Source: Mactra quadrangularis | Taxonomy: Eukaryota; Mollusca; Bivalvia; Venerida; Mactridae | Length of the DNA stretch: 64,000 nt | Assembly: GCA_025267735.1 (NCBI GenBank) | Contig: CM046308.1 | Span: 39,669,267 to 39,733,266, forward strand | Direction of reading: 5' to 3' | Shown here: positions 62,465 to 64,000 of the stretch, one piece after another | Layout: every line of letters begins with the position of its first letter | How positions within the stretch are numbered: position 1 is the first letter of the stretch | Notes under the pieces: model-generated | What the model was told of the DNA's origin: nothing | Seen by the model: only the letters and a program-made list of their open reading frames with translations | Databases searched by the model: none | Translations under genes and position numbers: made by a program

Positions 62465-63574
62465 AAGAATGTACTTCTTTAAGTTTGGAGTCAATCTGAC
62501 ATCTGCAGGTTGAAGGCCTCTAAGAAACTGAAAATTAATATTACTGTAGTTGTATTATTGAGTAAGGTGCCTCTTCAGAAAAACATAAAAAAATGTACCA
62601 TGATTCATACCGCTTTTCCATACTTTGTAGACATTTTGCTGCGATCAGTCGTTCAATTGACTTTTTTGAGATAGTAGGGAAATATTCATGGAGTCATGCT
62701 TTGTTCCCAATACTAAGCATATTCACATTTTCCAGTGGCTAACAGCTGTCCTGCTTGATATTGAATGTTCCTGTCTTCTAAATTCAGAAGTAGGACGTCA
62801 CTCAATTCACGAAAGTATGCTCTGCTAGGAATCAAAAACACGACTCCGCCATCACCAGACTTGTGTCCTTCCAACTGAGCTAGCCTGGTCGAAATATACA
62901 AAACCATGAATGCAAGTAGGAAAACATACAAGTAAAAAGGCCAGTACCAAAATACATGCTCGTAATAATATGAAAACTCGTACCTCTTCGTTCGGTTCAA
63001 TTCCAGCTTTGTAATTCTTTTTCCTCAGATCTTTATACAGTTTGAAATTCAATTTCAAGTCGTCTGTCATCTGTAAGTAGATTCAGTGTGCAATCCAAGA
63101 TCACATGTATTAATACAATGTGTTACTAAATATAGTAACATACTTTGAACATTCTGATTGCGTTTATGGCGGACACGTGACTATTTTTTCTTTTTCTTTT
63201 TTAATGCCAGGTTTAAAGAGTACTACTGTACAAAAATGATAATTTTGTTTTTGCTAAATTCAAATGATCAACAATTAACTTTTTCTTTATTAATGTTTTA
63301 AGTATGCTCATTAAACGCTAAATTATCAAACTCAGAAATGCGTACCTGAACGTGTATGTTTCGTTTAGAAATAATAGGTATGATCATTTTAGCATCTTTA
63401 AAATCATTTAATCATCATCAACTGCTTTTAATGAGATATAATGATTATTTTTGATGTGACAAATGGATCTGTAAAACTAGTACTCACTTCCTGACATTTG
63501 GTTACTGCTAATACAGATTGTTCAAGAGTTTTCATTTCGTCTTCAACAATCCGGGCACATTCTTGGTAGGAATT
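62255..63574 (-). CDS. MIEAP (mitochondria-eating protein, SPATA18)-like gene, 3' exons, partial
   Basis: Three exons with good splice sites, all in phase 0: 63488-63574 (29 codons), 62984-63070 (29 codons) and the last exon 62255-62527 (90 codons plus stop). The first two are charged and helical (ECARIVEDEMKTLEQSVLAV; LNFKLYKDLRKKNYKAG), as in a coiled coil. The last contains ELCWLMAIQDPPVVLFYKV, FDTKYFREYTKTG and CDYVVWPALLL, the pattern I associate with the C-terminal domain of the MIEAP family, which acts in mitochondrial quality control in vertebrates. The family is expanded in bivalves. The 5' part lies beyond the right edge of the window. A further exon between 62528 and 62983 cannot be excluded; that intron carries a SINE. 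Domain assignment is by eye. Confidence 0.65.
62822..62890 (-). repeat. tRNA-like SINE head in the MIEAP-like intron
   Basis: The reverse strand reads 'gaccaggctagctcagttgg' (A box) and later 'gtgtttttgattcctagc' (degenerate B box). The overlapping minus-strand frames at 62713-63070 read through it and the donor site, so they are not exons as they stand. Confidence 0.55.
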
Positions 63575-64000
63575 CTGTAATGGAAAACAATTTGATGATT
63601 ATGGCTTTATCTGAAAACCATACAAATTTTATCTTTTCTGTAATATTTTCGTATCGAACTAATTGGCTAATGTAAGTATCACTTGATATAAGATTTTTGT
63701 GTAAGAGGACTTGCAGATATGTTAGAGCTAAAGTCAATACCTAAGTGGCAAGATCATGTTTGCAGACTCCTTAGGAACTTTTACACTTAATCTATGTATT
63801 TGAATTATATAAAGTTTTATTATGTAATTTAGATATGTTTGACATATTTTTTTTACATTCACAACGGCTCATAAAGTTAACATTACATAAGCTATTAATG
63901 GACATGTCCAACTTGTAGTCCTATACATGATCTCAAGTCGATACTCAATTTTCAATAGAAAAGTATAAGGGAAAATTCTTTAAACGGCCATATCTCTTTT
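63575..64000. other. Intron of the MIEAP-like gene, no exon recognised
   Basis: AT-rich, upstream of the first visible exon. No acceptor/donor pair with an open helical segment was found before the window ends. Confidence 0.45.

Noticed and set aside
62599..62660. Possible extra MIEAP-like exon (helical, contains IERLIAAKCLQSMEK)
   Set aside because: The acceptor is weak, and either donor would shift the last exon into a frame with an early stop.
62713..63070. 95- and 72-codon minus-strand frames, one hydrophobic and membrane-like
   Set aside because: They read through a splice donor at 62983 and a tRNA-like SINE. Only 62984-63070 fits an exon.

Overview
The window looks like repeat-rich, AT-rich DNA of a bivalve mollusc. 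The reasons are spliceosomal introns, a C2H2/PolB/integrase Polinton, tRNA-headed SINEs with the usual mollusc 3' end, a tandem repeat of about 160 bp beginning with a TCCG-rich stretch that I associate with bivalves, and a partial gene resembling the mitochondria-eating protein (MIEAP/SPATA18) family, which is expanded in bivalves. The species is not determinable by eye.

Layout. 0-2 kb: a segmental copy of the right end of the window, carrying a truncated MIEAP-like last exon. 2-12.9 kb: MITEs, SINEs, tandem repeats and one convincing minus-strand coding exon (5201-5719) with a possible ADP-ribosyltransferase-like fold. 12.96-35.58 kb: a direct tandem duplication of a unit of about 3 kb. Unit 1 (12961-16030) is nearly undisturbed. 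Unit 2 (16585-35580) has grown to 19 kb by at least five insertions, the last listed being a Polinton/Maverick of 11.4 kb. 35.6-53 kb: non-coding DNA with foldback elements, SINEs, a LINE 3' fragment and an 88-bp tandem array. 53.2-60.85 kb: a large TIR element carrying an array of about 180 bp and interrupted by a 3.3-kb long-TIR element. 60.9-64 kb: the second copy of the segmental duplication, then the 3' exons of the MIEAP-like gene, which runs off the right edge on the minus strand.

The centrepiece is the Polinton (23973-35377). It has a perfect 6-bp target duplication (TACAAC), imperfect terminal inverted repeats of about 520 bp and three genes: protein-primed family B DNA polymerase (minus), and, divergently, a zinc finger/minisatellite/packaging-type ATPase fusion followed by a DDE integrase with one intron and a chromodomain-like tail. 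Polymerase and integrase would supply self-synthesis and integration. No major or minor capsid or protease gene is visible, so this copy looks like a compact replicon without virion genes. The other tandem unit preserves the matching empty site, so the insertion can be read at base resolution.

Most other open frames are short, AT-rich and without recognisable domains, and I did not call them genes. Alignments were made by eye, so repeat boundaries are approximate unless a target duplication or splice signal fixes them.
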